64,000 nt of DNA from Massilia sp. YIM B02443 (lineage in GTDB: Bacteria > Pseudomonadota > Gammaproteobacteria > Burkholderiales > Burkholderiaceae_D), in contig NZ_JASNRA010000015.1 in NCBI RefSeq assembly GCF_030411955.1, positions 62,001-126,000 of the forward strand, in the 5' to 3' direction. Below are positions 1 to 8,742 of the stretch, in pieces (position 1 is the first letter of the stretch; each line of letters starts with the position of its first letter). Under the pieces are notes generated by a model. The model made no database searches, had not been told where the DNA came from, and saw only the letters and a list, made by a program, of their open reading frames with translations. A program made the translations under genes and the position numbers.

Positions 1-1
1 C

Positions 2-595
2 GCATCCAGCCACGCTACCCTGCTCAAGAACGGCGGCGCCGAACTCGGCACGCTCGAGGGCTGGACCGCGGGCGGTGTGTCCAGTCCCGGCATCGACGAT
101 GGCAGTTTCGACGAGGGCATCAACCCGCGCACCGGCTCCTTCATGTTCTACGGCGGCCGCGGCTCCTTCGGCTCATTGACCCAGAGCGTGCTGCTGCCGA
201 ACTACGGCCAATCGCGCCAGGTGCGCGTCTCGTTCTGGGAGCAAGGCCTGGACCAGGACATCCCGAGCGACCAGGGCTACGTCTCGCTGACCTGGCGCGA
301 CATCGACGGCGGCGTCCTCGGCAGCGTGCAGACCCCGGGCATCGATTCGCACGATGGCATCTGGACCAACTGGAACGGCCTGTTCGCGGTGCCGGCCTCG
401 GCGTTCACGGTCGACTACACGATGCATTTCGTGCGCAACGTCGGGCGCGACCTGGACGCCTTCTTCGACGAGAACGAGCTGACCATGGTGCCGGAGCCGG
501 GTTCGATCGCCATGCTGGCGCTGGGCGCGCTCGCGCTGGCCGGCGTGCAGCGCCGTTCGCGCCGCCCGGCCCTGCGTCCGCTGACCGCAGCCTGA
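2..595 (+). CDS. PEP-CTERM sorting domain protein (5' end outside the window)
   Basis: The reading frame is open from the first bases of the window, so the N-terminus is missing. The visible part is about 197 residues, rich in Gly, Asp and aromatics, with a pattern like a secreted beta-sandwich domain. The C-terminus carries the sorting signal: VPEPGS, a hydrophobic helix (roughly AMLALGALALAGV), then a basic RRSRR cluster. In this family the tag is recognised by exosortase (EpsH/XrtA type), which cleaves it and passes the protein to the cell surface or exopolysaccharide matrix. An internal GTG at 77 is not needed as a start. The ligand is unknown. The sorting signal is clear; the function of the body is not. 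Confidence 0.85.
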   Translation, partial: ASSHATLLKNGGAELGTLEGWTAGGVSSPGIDDGSFDEGINPRTGSFMFYGGRGSFGSLTQSVLLPNYGQSRQVRVSFWEQGLDQDIPSDQGYVSLTWRDIDGGVLGSVQTPGIDSHDGIWTNWNGLFAVPASAFTVDYTMHFVRNVGRDLDAFFDENELTMVPEPGSIAMLALGALALAGVQRRSRRPALRPLTAA

Positions 596-626
596 GGGCC
601 GAACGGCGCGGGTCGACGGTCTTGCT

Positions 627-2279
627 TCAGGCCGTCGGTAGCCGGTGCTCGCGGTAGGCGTCGCGCAGCTTGTTCTTCTGAATCTTGCCGGTGCCGCCCA
701 CCGGCAAGCCGTCGGTGAACACCACGTCGTCCGGAATCCACCACTTGGCGACCTTGCCGATGAAAAATTCCAGCATTTGGTCGCGCGTGACCTCGGCGCC
801 CGGCCGCCGCACCACCACCAGCAAGGGCCGCTCGGCCCACTTCGGGTGCTGCACGCCGATGCAGGCCGCCTGCAGCACACCCGGGTGCGACATCGCCACG
901 TTCTCCAGGTCGATCGACCCGATCCACTCCCCGCCCGACTTGATCACGTCCTTGCTGCGGTCGGTGATCTGCAGATAGCCGTCCGGGTCGATGGTGGCCA
1001 CGTCGCCGGTCGGGAACCAGCCGTCCTGCAAGACGGCGCCGCCTTCGTCTCGGAAATAGCCTGACACCACCCACGGCCCCTTGACCAGCAGGTGGCCATA
1101 CGTCGTGCCGTCCCAGGCCAGCTCGGCGCCGTCGTCGTCGACGATCTTCATGTCGACGCCATAGATCGCGTGGCCCTGCTTGCGCAGCACCGCGCGCCGT
1201 TCTTCCGGCGACATGGCGTCATGTTTGGCCATCAGGGTGCAGGTGGTGCCGAGCGGCGACATCTCGGTCATGCCCCAGGCGTGCACCACCTCCACGCCAA
1301 AGCGGTCGATCAGCGTGTCCATCATCGCCGGCGGGCATGCCGAGCCGCCGATCACGGTGCGGCGGAAAGTCGAGAAGCGCAGGTCGTTCTGCACCACGTG
1401 GTTGAGCAGCCCCAGCCACACGGTCGGCACCCCGGCCGAGAACGTCACGCCCTCCGCCTCGAACAGGTCGTACAGCGACTTGCCGTCCAGCGCCGGGCCC
1501 GGATACACCAGCTTGGCGCCCGACAGCGGCACCGAGTACGGCAAACCCCAGGCATTCACGTGGAACATCGGCACCACCGGCAGCACCACATCGCGTGCCG
1601 CCACGTTGAGCGCATTCGGCATGCTGGACGCATACGCATGCAATACCGTCGAGCGGTGCGAATACAGCGCGCCCTTCGGGTTGCCGGTGGTGCCCGAGGT
1701 GTAGCACAGCGCCGCCGCCGAGCGCTCGTCGAACTGCGGCCAGGCGTAGTCCGGCGCGCCGGACCCGACCAGTTCCTCGTAGCACAGCAGCGTCGGGATA
1801 CCGCTTTCGCGCGGCATCTGCTCGCGTCCGCACAGGGCGATATAGCCCTTCACGGTCTTGCAGTGGCGCGCCATGGCTTCGATCGCCGGCAGGAAAGTGA
1901 GATCGAAGAACAGATACTCGTCGTTGGCGTGGTTGACGATGTAGGCGATCTGGTCCGGATGCAGGCGCGGGTTGATCGTGTGCAACACGGCGCCCGAGCC
2001 GGACACGCCGTAATAGAGCTCCATGTGGCGGTAGCCGTTCCAGGCCAGGGTGGCGACGCGCTCGCCCATCGCCACGCCCAGCTTGCCCAGCGCGGACGCC
2101 AGCTGGCGCGAGCGGCGCGCACAGTCGCGGTAGGTATAGCGGTGCAGGTCGCCCTCGACCCGGCGCGACACGATCTCGGTGTCGCCGTAATGGCGGGCGG
2201 CGAACTCGATGATGCTCGAGATCAGGAGCGGCTGATCCATCATCTGGCCCATCAGGGGACTCATCGGCAAATCGTTCAT
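627..2279 (-). CDS. Acyl-CoA ligase, AMP-forming (medium/long-chain or methylthiopropionyl type)
   Basis: This 550-residue protein is a full-length member of the ANL adenylate-forming family. It should activate a carboxylic acid with ATP and join it to CoA in the cytoplasm. The phosphate-binding loop [10 protein letters not shown] lies near residue 190, followed by WGMTEMSP (A5), the hinge motif [12 protein letters not shown] with [13 protein letters not shown], and the C-terminal catalytic Lys532 in GGTGKIQK. The ATG at 2279 is chosen because GGGAG lies about 7 bases upstream; a longer frame runs a further 28 residues with no such signal. Many relatives are named 3-(methylthio)propionyl-CoA ligase, but the substrate cannot be read from the sequence. 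It is divergent from selO. Confidence 0.9.
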   Translation of the reverse strand: MNDLPMSPLMGQMMDQPLLISSIIEFAARHYGDTEIVSRRVEGDLHRYTYRDCARRSRQLASALGKLGVAMGERVATLAWNGYRHMELYYGVSGSGAVLHTINPRLHPDQIAYIVNHANDEYLFFDLTFLPAIEAMARHCKTVKGYIALCGREQMPRESGIPTLLCYEELVGSGAPDYAWPQFDERSAAALCYTSGTTGNPKGALYSHRSTVLHAYASSMPNALNVAARDVVLPVVPMFHVNAWGLPYSVPLSGAKLVYPGPALDGKSLYDLFEAEGVTFSAGVPTVWLGLLNHVVQNDLRFSTFRRTVIGGSACPPAMMDTLIDRFGVEVVHAWGMTEMSPLGTTCTLMAKHDAMSPEERRAVLRKQGHAIYGVDMKIVDDDGAELAWDGTTYGHLLVKGPWVVSGYFRDEGGAVLQDGWFPTGDVATIDPDGYLQITDRSKDVIKSGGEWIGSIDLENVAMSHPGVLQAACIGVQHPKWAERPLLVVVRRPGAEVTRDQMLEFFIGKVAKWWIPDDVVFTDGLPVGGTGKIQKNKLRDAYREHRLPTA

Positions 2280-2397
2280 TGGCGCTCCCGTGGCTAGAAT
2301 GGCAACATGAGCCAAAGTGTCGTGCCGCCGGCGCCGATGCGTCAATGGATTTCGATGATGCACCGCATCAAGCGCGCGCCGAATGCGTCTTGCCTGA

Positions 2398-2416
2398 GCG
2401 TTACCGGATGTAACGC
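2398..2416. promoter_or_regulatory. Short inverted repeat between acyl-CoA ligase and selO
   Basis: GCGTTAC and GTAACGC form perfect 7-bp arms around a 5-base spacer, in the 278-bp region between the two divergent genes. The size and position would suit a dimeric repressor operator, but no regulator is encoded next to it and no run of T follows, so it is not an obvious terminator. Confidence 0.3.
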
Positions 2417-2557
2417 CGCCCCGCGCCGCAGCGGTGCGCGAATAGAATCAGGCTGGTGCGGTAAAATCGCGCCTGATGCTGTCCACATGTTCATCTCACC
2501 GCAACGGGAACTGCCATTACTGCTGACGACCTGCCCCTGAACAATTCGTTTGCCGAA

Positions 2558-3979
2558 TTGCCGCCGGCGTTTTACACGCGCCTGATGCCAACGCCGCTGC
2601 CGTCGCCCCATTTCATCGTGGCCAGCAGCCCTGCCGCCGCCTTGATCGGACTCGATGCGGCCGACCTCGCACGTCCCGACTTCGTCGACCTGTTCACCGG
2701 CAACAAAGTTGCGCCGCGCTCGCAGCCGCTGTCGGCCGTGTATTCCGGCCACCAGTTCGGCGTCTGGGCCGGCCAGTTGGGCGACGGCCGCGCCATCACG
2801 CTGGGCGACTTGGCCACCGCGGACGGACCGATGGAACTGCAACTCAAGGGCGCCGGCCGCACGCCGTATTCGCGCATGGGCGACGGCCGCGCCGTTCTGC
2901 GTTCGTCGATCCGCGAATTCCTGTGTTCGGAAGCGATGGCGGCGCTCGGCATTCCGACCACGCGCGCGCTGATGCTGACCGGATCGCCGCAAGGCATCGC
3001 GCGCGAGACCATGGAGACCGCCGCCGTGGTCACGCGCATGGCGCCGACCTTCATCCGCTTCGGCTCCTTCGAACATTGGGAATCGCGCGGCCAGCACGAT
3101 GAGCTGCGCCTGCTGGCCGACTATGTTCTCAAGCATTTTTATCCCGAACTGCTGGGCGCCGATAATCCGTACAAGGAATTGCTGGCCGAGGTCACGCGCC
3201 GCACCGCACGCATGATCGCGGGTTGGCAGGCGGTCGGTTTCATGCACGGCGTGATGAATACCGACAATATGTCGATCCTGGGCCTGACCCTGGACTATGG
3301 CCCGTTCGGCTTCATGGAAGCGTTCGACGCCAACCACATCTGCAACCACACCGACAGCCGCGGCCGCTATTCGTATGCGAACCAGGTGCCGGTCGGGCAC
3401 TGGAACTGCTACGCACTCGGCAACGCCCTGCTGCCGCTGATCGGCGCGCCCGAGGTGGCCGAGGAAGCGCTCGACGTGTATCGCCCCGAGTTCGGGCGCC
3501 AGCTCGACACCCTGCTGCACGCCAAGCTCGGCCTGAACGAGTCGCGTGAGGAAGACAGCGCCTTGTTCGACGCCATGTTCGGCCTGCTGCAGGCGAACCA
3601 CGCCGACTTCACCCTGTTCTTCCGCCGCCTGGGAGAACTGAAGCTCGACGAACCGGCTTACGACGAGCCGCTGCGCGACCTGTTCATCGACCGCCCCGCG
3701 TTCGACGCCTGGGCCGCGACCTACCGCACCCGCTTGCGCAGCGAACACAGCGTCGATGCAACGCGGCGCGCGGCCATGGGGCGCGTCAATCCGAAGTACG
3801 TCCTGCGCAACTATCTGGCCCAGACCGCGATCGAACAGGCGCAGAACGGCGACTTCAGCGGGGTACACCGCCTGCTCGCCGTGCTCGAGCGCCCGTTCGA
3901 CGAGCAGCCCGAGAACGCATCGTACGCGGCCCTGCCGCCCGACTGGGCAGCCCACCTCGAGGTGAGCTGCTCTTCCTGA
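2558..3979 (+). CDS. selO: Protein adenylyltransferase SelO (YdiU/UPF0061 family)
   Basis: SelO is a pseudokinase-fold enzyme that transfers AMP from ATP to Ser, Thr or Tyr of target proteins and is linked to redox stress. Visible motifs are [15 protein letters not shown], the loop HGVMNTDN (about residues 230-237 from this start) and [11 protein letters not shown]. The C-terminus ends SCSS, at the place where eukaryotic SelO has its CxxU redox motif. Length (473 residues) matches the family. The start is uncertain: 2558 is a TTG, the frame is open back to 2477 without ATG or GTG, and homology seems to begin upstream, so the true start may be 2516 (ATT), 2531 or 2537 (CTG). msrB follows after 41 bp. 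Confidence 0.92.
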   Translation: MPPAFYTRLMPTPLPSPHFIVASSPAAALIGLDAADLARPDFVDLFTGNKVAPRSQPLSAVYSGHQFGVWAGQLGDGRAITLGDLATADGPMELQLKGAGRTPYSRMGDGRAVLRSSIREFLCSEAMAALGIPTTRALMLTGSPQGIARETMETAAVVTRMAPTFIRFGSFEHWESRGQHDELRLLADYVLKHFYPELLGADNPYKELLAEVTRRTARMIAGWQAVGFMHGVMNTDNMSILGLTLDYGPFGFMEAFDANHICNHTDSRGRYSYANQVPVGHWNCYALGNALLPLIGAPEVAEEALDVYRPEFGRQLDTLLHAKLGLNESREEDSALFDAMFGLLQANHADFTLFFRRLGELKLDEPAYDEPLRDLFIDRPAFDAWAATYRTRLRSEHSVDATRRAAMGRVNPKYVLRNYLAQTAIEQAQNGDFSGVHRLLAVLERPFDEQPENASYAALPPDWAAHLEVSCSS

Positions 3980-4020
3980 TCTACCCGAGAACACCCCCGG
4001 AAACACCGAGAAAGAGAATC

Positions 4021-4416
4021 ATGACCGACAAAGTGACCAAGACCGACGCCGAATGGCGCGCCCAGCTCGACCCGATGGAATACCAGGTGACGCGCCATGC
4101 GGCCACCGAACGCGCCTTCACCGGCAAGTTCTGGGACCACCACGAGCACGGCATCTACCATTGCGTCTGCTGCGACACCCCGCTGTTCGAATCGGACGCC
4201 AAGTTCGAGTCCGGCTGCGGCTGGCCCAGCTACTTCCGCGCGCTGGATCCGGAAAACGTCATCGAAAAGACCGACCGCACCCACGGCATGATCCGCACCG
4301 AGATCATCTGCGCGGTATGCGACGCCCACCTCGGCCACGTGTTCCCGGACGGCCCGCCGCCGACCGGCCTGCGCTATTGCATCAACTCGGCCGCGATGCG
4401 CTTCGAGCCGCTCTGA
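4021..4416 (+). CDS. msrB: Peptide-methionine (R)-S-oxide reductase MsrB
   Basis: This enzyme reduces the R-sulfoxide of methionine residues in oxidised proteins, with electrons from thioredoxin. At 131 residues it is a standard single-domain MsrB. The zinc site is visible as Cys48/Cys51 and Cys97/Cys100. The catalytic cysteine is Cys120 in RYCINS, and Cys66 before GWPSYF is in the place of the usual resolving cysteine. There is no signal peptide, so it acts in the cytoplasm. A purine-rich AAAGAGA precedes the ATG. It lies between selO and yciB with short gaps (41 and 13 bp), which suggests one transcript. Confidence 0.95.
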   Translation: MTDKVTKTDAEWRAQLDPMEYQVTRHAATERAFTGKFWDHHEHGIYHCVCCDTPLFESDAKFESGCGWPSYFRALDPENVIEKTDRTHGMIRTEIICAVCDAHLGHVFPDGPPPTGLRYCINSAAMRFEPL

Positions 4417-4429
4417 GGGATCACGCTTC

Positions 4430-5062
4430 ATGAAATTCCTGTTCGACTTCTTCCCGGTCCTGCTGTTCTTCGGCGTCTATAAATACGGCGACAACAACCA
4501 GGACTGGGCGCACCGCATGGCCGTCGAGTTCCTCGGCTTCATGACCGCGGGCGGCGCGGTGCCGGCTTCGCAGTCGGCGATCCTGCTGGCCACGGCGGCG
4601 GCGATCGTCGCCACCGCGCTGCAGATCGGCTATCTGCTGGCGCGCGGCCGCAAGATCGACACCATGCTGTGGCTGTCCCTGGGCGTGATCCTGGTCGCCG
4701 GCGGCGCCACCATCTATTTCCACGACGAGACCTTCATCAAGTGGAAGCCGACCATCCTGTACTGGGCCTTCGCCGTGGTGCTGCTTGTGGCGCAGGTGTT
4801 CTACCGCAAGAACCTGATGCGCTCGGTGATGGAAGCGCACCTGAACCTGCCCGACCCGATCTGGAACCGGGTCGGCTACACCTGGATCCTGTTCTTCGTG
4901 GCCATGGGCCTGCTGAACCTGCTGGTCGCGTTCGTGGTGTTCCGCACCGATACCAGCGCCTGGGTCAGCTTCAAGCTGTTCGGCTTTACCGGCATCTTCT
5001 TCGCCTTCACCATGATCCAGGCGATGATGCTCTCTAAATACATCAAGGAGGAAGACGCATGA
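4430..5062 (+). CDS. yciB: Inner-membrane septation protein YciB (IspA/IspZ family)
   Basis: YciB is a polytopic inner-membrane protein that, in enterobacteria, interacts with the cell-division and elongation machinery and affects envelope integrity. The sequence starts with the family hallmark MKFLFDFFPVLLFFGVYK and has about five to six hydrophobic segments, with conserved WKPTILYW and NLPDPIWNRVGY. At 210 residues it is some 30 longer than the E. coli protein; the extra part falls in the first loop around residues 35-60, as in other betaproteobacteria. Its stop overlaps the bolA start by 4 bases (ATGA), so the two are translationally coupled. Confidence 0.93.
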   Translation: MKFLFDFFPVLLFFGVYKYGDNNQDWAHRMAVEFLGFMTAGGAVPASQSAILLATAAAIVATALQIGYLLARGRKIDTMLWLSLGVILVAGGATIYFHDETFIKWKPTILYWAFAVVLLVAQVFYRKNLMRSVMEAHLNLPDPIWNRVGYTWILFFVAMGLLNLLVAFVVFRTDTSAWVSFKLFGFTGIFFAFTMIQAMMLSKYIKEEDA

Positions 5063-5340
5063 CCACCAACGACCGTACCGAGCGCCTGCGCGCCCTGCTC
5101 CAGGCCGAGCTGGCCCCCACGTCGCTCGAGATCATCGACGACTCGCACCTGCACGCCGGACACGCCGGCGCGGCCTCCGGCGGCAGCCATTACACGGTCA
5201 AAATCGTGTCATCCCGCTTCGAAGGCCTCAAGCTGGTCATGCGTCATCGTCTTGTGTATGATGCCGTGCACGACATGATCAACAAGTCGGAAGTCCACGC
5301 CCTCGCCATCAACGCGGTGGCCCCTTCCGAGCTGCCTTGA
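5059..5340 (+). CDS. bolA: BolA family protein
   Basis: This 93-residue protein has the BolA fold: an N-terminal helix (ERLRALLQAEL), the region around HAGHAGAASGGSHYTVKIVS, and the conserved C-terminal helix-loop with HALAINA. BolA proteins bind monothiol glutaredoxins through a shared [2Fe-2S] cluster and act in iron and redox regulation or Fe-S trafficking. His55 and the His near residue 83 are possible cluster ligands by analogy. It overlaps yciB by 4 bases and is followed by two secreted parvulins. Which BolA subgroup it belongs to (BolA or IbaG/YrbA type) cannot be settled by eye. Confidence 0.9.
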   Translation: MTTNDRTERLRALLQAELAPTSLEIIDDSHLHAGHAGAASGGSHYTVKIVSSRFEGLKLVMRHRLVYDAVHDMINKSEVHALAINAVAPSELP

Positions 5341-5469
5341 GCGGCGTCGTTGTCATTCCAGGCCACTGTTTTCAGGCAGGATTAAGAAATTTGTTCGACA
5401 ATTGAACTGGCAGTTACAAGAATTAATCTAATCTCGTTCAAGCAACTTTCCCCGTCACAGGAACACCAC

Positions 5470-6249
5470 ATGACTTTTAAGCCAGCATCCCTGCTGTTAG
5501 CCCTGATCGCCGTTGCATCGGCACCTGCCTTCGCCCAGAACGCGGCGGTGGTGAACGGCAAGGCGATCCCGTCGTCGCGTCTCGACGAAGCCGTCAAGAC
5601 CGTCGTGGCGCAAGGCCAGGGCCAGGATTCGCCGCAGCTGCGCGCCGCGATCAAGGACGAACTGGTCGCCCGCGAAGTGCTGATGCAAGAAGCGGTCAAG
5701 CAGGGATTCGACAAGAAGCCTGAAGTCAAGCAGGCGCTCGACAACGCTCGCCAGACCATCATCGTCAACCAGCTGGCGCGCGACTACATCGCCAAGAACC
5801 CGGTAAGCGACGCGGAAATCAAGGCCGAGTACGACAAGGCCAAGGCAGCCAACGGCGACAAGGAATACCATGTGCGCCACATCCTGCTGGGCACCGAAGA
5901 CGAAGCCAAGGCCGTCATCGCCAAGCTGAAAGGCGGCGCCAAGTTCGAGGAACTGGCCAAGCAGAGCAAGGACACCGGCACCGCCAACAACGGCGGCGAC
6001 CTGGACTGGGCTCCACCGTCGCAGTTCCCGCCCGAGTTCGCAGCCGGCTTCACCAAGCTGCAAAAAGGCGCGATCACCGATGTCCCGGTCAAGACCCAGG
6101 CCGGCTTCCACGTGATCAAGGTCGACGACACGCGCCCGCTGCAGCTGCCGGCGCTGGACCAGGTCAAGCCACAGATCGCCGATGCCCTGTCGCAGCGCAA
6201 GCTGCAAGACTATCAGGAGCAAATGGTCAAAAAGGCAAAGGTGCAGTAA
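5470..6249 (+). CDS. Periplasmic parvulin-type peptidyl-prolyl isomerase (first of a tandem pair)
   Basis: The protein catalyses cis-trans isomerisation of Xaa-Pro bonds and probably acts as a chaperone in the periplasm. It has 259 residues: a cleavable signal peptide ending AFAQ (about residue 23), a SurA/PrsA-like helical N-domain with the start signature VNGKAIP, and a PpiC rotamase domain at about residues 133-228 containing RHILLG, GGDLDW and GFHVIKV. A 129-bp gap separates it from bolA, and a hairpin follows its stop. The next gene is a close paralogue, so this is a local duplication. Closest named relatives are PrsA/SurA-like enzymes; substrates are unknown. Confidence 0.92.
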   Translation: MTFKPASLLLALIAVASAPAFAQNAAVVNGKAIPSSRLDEAVKTVVAQGQGQDSPQLRAAIKDELVAREVLMQEAVKQGFDKKPEVKQALDNARQTIIVNQLARDYIAKNPVSDAEIKAEYDKAKAANGDKEYHVRHILLGTEDEAKAVIAKLKGGAKFEELAKQSKDTGTANNGGDLDWAPPSQFPPEFAAGFTKLQKGAITDVPVKTQAGFHVIKVDDTRPLQLPALDQVKPQIADALSQRKLQDYQEQMVKKAKVQ

Positions 6250-6261
6250 GATATGCAATCG

Positions 6262-6285
6262 CCGGTGCTTCGGGGCACCGGTTTT
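6262..6285 (+). terminator. Hairpin between the two parvulin genes
   Basis: CCGGTGC and GCACCGG form a 7-bp stem with a TTCGGG loop, followed by TTTT. The T run is short, so it may only lower transcription into the second parvulin gene or protect the 3' end of the first transcript. Confidence 0.55.
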
Positions 6286-6330
6286 CGTCGCCTGCGGCGA
6301 TACTTTTCGTGTTTATATAGGATCACAACA

Positions 6331-7107
6331 ATGATTTTGAAGCCAGCCCGCCTGCTGTTAGCCATGTCCGCACTGGTTGCGCTGCCGGCACTCGCGCAAA
6401 ACGCTGCAACCGTCAATGGCAAAGCGATCCCGCAGGCCAAGGTCGACCAGCTCGTCAAGCAAGTCGTCGCCCAGGGCCGCGCCACGGATTCGCCGCAGCT
6501 GCGCGAGATGATCAAGAAAGACCTGATCGGTCGTGAAGTGCTGATCCAGGAAGCCGACAAGCAGAACATCGGCAACCGCGCCGACGTCAAGGCCGCGATC
6601 GACAACGCCCGTCAAAGCATCATCATCAACGCGATGCTGGCGGACTACGTCAAGAAGAACCCGGTCAAGGACGCCGACATCAAGGCCGAGTACGACAAGT
6701 ACAAGGCGCAGGTGGGCGACAAGGAATACCACGCACGCCACATCCTGGTCGACAAGGAAGAAGACGCCAAGGCGATCATCGCCAAGCTGAAAGGCGGCGC
6801 CAAGTTCGAAGAGCTGGCCAAGCAGTCGAAAGACGGTTCGGCCCAGAACGGCGGCGACCTGGACTGGGCAAGCCCGGCCAACTACGTGCCTGAGTTCTCG
6901 AAAGCCATGGTCGCCCTGCAAAAAGGCGCCATCACCGAGACCCCGGTCAAGTCGCAGTACGGCTACCACGTGATCAAGCTGGAAGACGTGCGCGCCGCCA
7001 AGGTCCCGCCGCTGGAAGAAGTCAAGCAGCAGGTCGCGGAACAGCTGCAACAGCGCCAGGTGGCGCAGTACCGCGAAAGCCTGGTCAAGAAGGCCAAGGT
7101 GCAGTAA
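6331..7107 (+). CDS. Periplasmic parvulin-type peptidyl-prolyl isomerase (second of the pair)
   Basis: This 258-residue paralogue of the preceding gene has the same plan: a signal peptide ending ALAQ, an N-domain beginning NAATVNGKAIP, and a PpiC domain from about residue 132 with RHILVD, NGGDLDWASP and GYHVIKL. The ATG at 6331 is chosen because the signal peptide starts there; the frame runs 26 residues further upstream through the hairpin with no secretion signal. AGGA lies 7-10 bases upstream. The two copies differ mostly in the central helices and the loop after the first rotamase strand, which could give different client preferences. A strong terminator closes the operon. Confidence 0.92.
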   Translation: MILKPARLLLAMSALVALPALAQNAATVNGKAIPQAKVDQLVKQVVAQGRATDSPQLREMIKKDLIGREVLIQEADKQNIGNRADVKAAIDNARQSIIINAMLADYVKKNPVKDADIKAEYDKYKAQVGDKEYHARHILVDKEEDAKAIIAKLKGGAKFEELAKQSKDGSAQNGGDLDWASPANYVPEFSKAMVALQKGAITETPVKSQYGYHVIKLEDVRAAKVPPLEEVKQQVAEQLQQRQVAQYRESLVKKAKVQ

Positions 7108-7131
7108 TCGCGCAAGCGGTTGCTCGACAAG

Positions 7132-7156
7132 AAAAGCGCTCTTCGGAGCGCTTTTT
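7132..7156 (+). terminator. Rho-independent terminator after the parvulin pair
   Basis: AAAGCGCTC and GAGCGCTTT pair around a TTCG tetraloop, and TTTTT completes the signal. It ends the selO-msrB-yciB-bolA-parvulin gene run. Confidence 0.85.
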
Positions 7157-7267
7157 GTTTGTCCGTGAATTTGTGCGCATTTGTAGGCGGGGTGTGTTTG
7201 CTATCGTTGCCGTTTGCCTGCGGCGTCATGGCCCGGGTCCGATCGCAGCTTGCCCAAGGATGTGCCG

Positions 7268-7852
7268 ATGCACGAATTCTGGTTCTCTACCGTCTCCCAG
7301 GGCCTGTTCTGGCTGGCCGGCATGTTCGTGCTGACCCGCTGGCTCGGCCGCAGCCGCCTGCGCGCGCGCCCGCCGCAGGAGGCGCACAGGATGGTGCAGC
7401 CGGTCGGCATCCTGCTGCTTGCCGTTCTGCTGCTCCTGATGATGGCCGGGGCCATGATCGGATCCTTCATCTGGCCGGATCAGGAACCGACTCCGTTCTG
7501 GGCCTACCTGATCCTGATGGCGATGGTTGCGTTGAGTCTGTACCTGATCGCCGACTATCGCTACGCCCGCCACATGGTGAGCGACAGCGGCATGGGGTAC
7601 GGGCGCGCCTTCGGCGGGCGCGGCAGCTTCATCTGGAACGAAGTCGGACACGTCGGCTTCAACAAGCACATGAACTGGTACCGGCTCACGCTCGAATCCG
7701 GCAACACGGTGCGCATCAGCGCCCTGCTGATGGGCCAGCCCGAATTCGCGCGCGCGGTGTTGCAGCACGTGCCGGCGGCGCGCATCGACGCCGCTACCCG
7801 CACCATGCTGTACGACGCGTCGAACCGCAAGCTGCCGCCGGTATGGAAGTAG
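7268..7852 (+). CDS. Three-helix membrane protein with a PH-like cytoplasmic tail, function unknown
   Basis: No named family is recognised. The 194-residue protein has three hydrophobic helices (about residues 7-25, 45-70 and 78-98), then a soluble half of about 95 residues. That half alternates short strands (GSFIWNEVGHVGF, NWYRLTLESGNTVRISAL) and ends in a helix, which resembles bacterial PH-type domains; this is an inference from pattern. The ATG at 7268 is preceded by AAGGA at good spacing; an upstream in-frame start at 7214 has none. A GNAT acetyltransferase follows after 8 bp, so the two are probably co-transcribed. Confidence 0.75.
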   Translation: MHEFWFSTVSQGLFWLAGMFVLTRWLGRSRLRARPPQEAHRMVQPVGILLLAVLLLLMMAGAMIGSFIWPDQEPTPFWAYLILMAMVALSLYLIADYRYARHMVSDSGMGYGRAFGGRGSFIWNEVGHVGFNKHMNWYRLTLESGNTVRISALLMGQPEFARAVLQHVPAARIDAATRTMLYDASNRKLPPVWK

Positions 7853-7860
7853 GCTTCGTG

Positions 7861-8301
7861 ATGGACACGGTCTTTCGGCGCGCGCTGCGCGCGGACATCG
7901 CCGCCATGTCGCGCATCCGCCTGTCGGTGACCGAGAACGTGCTGTCCGATCCCACGCGGGTGACGCTGCAGATGTACGAGGACTACCTCGAAGACTGCGG
8001 CCGCGGCTGGGTGGCCGAGATCGACGGTGTGGTGGTCGCCTTCTGCTACGCCGACAAGGTCGACGGATCGATCTGGGCCCTGTTCGTCGCACCCGGGCAT
8101 GAAGGCCTGGGCCTGGCCAGGCGCCTGCTCGCGTGCGCCGTCGACTGGCTGTTCGCGCTCGGCTTCCCGGTGATTACCCTCACCACCACGCCCGGCACCA
8201 GGGCCGACCGTTTCTACGGGCGCCAGGGCTGGCGTCGCGGCAGCGCCAGCCCGAGGGAAGTCGCCTACTCGCTGTCGCGCGAGGACTGGCGTCAATCGTG
8301 A
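7861..8301 (+). CDS. GNAT-family N-acetyltransferase
   Basis: A 146-residue GNAT protein expected to move an acetyl group from acetyl-CoA to an amine. The beta4 strand SIWALFVAPGHEGLGLARRLL holds the acetyl-CoA pyrophosphate loop (here GHEGLG, a variant of Q/RxxGxG/A), and the C-terminal part has RADRFYGRQGWRRG, the usual helix-turn before beta6. The N-terminal helix starts RRALRADIAAMSRIRLSV. It lies 8 bp after the membrane protein gene; a GTG at 7858 is an alternative start. The substrate cannot be deduced: small-molecule and protein N-termini are both possible. Confidence 0.88.
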   Translation: MDTVFRRALRADIAAMSRIRLSVTENVLSDPTRVTLQMYEDYLEDCGRGWVAEIDGVVVAFCYADKVDGSIWALFVAPGHEGLGLARRLLACAVDWLFALGFPVITLTTTPGTRADRFYGRQGWRRGSASPREVAYSLSREDWRQS

Positions 8302-8329
8302 TCGCGCAACGGCTTTCTGTGGCTACGCT

Positions 8330-8572
8330 CTACCACCATGGACCGCTCATGTCCAAACTGAGCTTGCTGAGCACGATGGAGGTAATGAGCGCGAGTGCCC
8401 CCAGCGCCAGCACGAAAATCGCAATGGCCTTGCCGGTCGCAAGCAGCACCGCGCGCCGCTCCATCTGCTTGTTCTTCTTCCCTTGATCGTAGTGCCACTT
8501 GACGGCGAAGAACATGCCGATGCCCAGCACCACAACCTTGAACGTAACGAAGACTACAGGGAACCATTCCAT
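8330..8572 (-). CDS. Small two-helix membrane protein, function unknown
   Basis: An 80-residue protein with two clear transmembrane helices (about residues 4-24 and 47-69) joined by a basic, charged loop (WHYDQGKKNKQMERR). The short N-terminus and the positive loop suggest both ends outside and the loop in the cytoplasm. The upstream frame extends to 8914, but without membrane character or a ribosome site; GGGAAA lies about 14 bases before the chosen ATG, so initiation looks weak. It is divergent from the MocR regulator gene, which makes it a possible target of that regulator. No known family is recognised. Confidence 0.6.
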   Translation of the reverse strand: MEWFPVVFVTFKVVVLGIGMFFAVKWHYDQGKKNKQMERRAVLLATGKAIAIFVLALGALALITSIVLSKLSLDMSGPWW

Positions 8573-8742
8573 GATATTTGAGTATTTCCCGGCTATGACG
8601 TGACACTGTCCATCTCGAAGCGGAGTGCGTCGCCGAATGCAGATCAGAAAGGAGAAAACGGCAGCAACTCGCATGCGAGGATGGTGTTGCTGCACGTTCT
8701 GAGGCATTCTACTCGCAAGCAAGATCCATACATCGAGACAAA

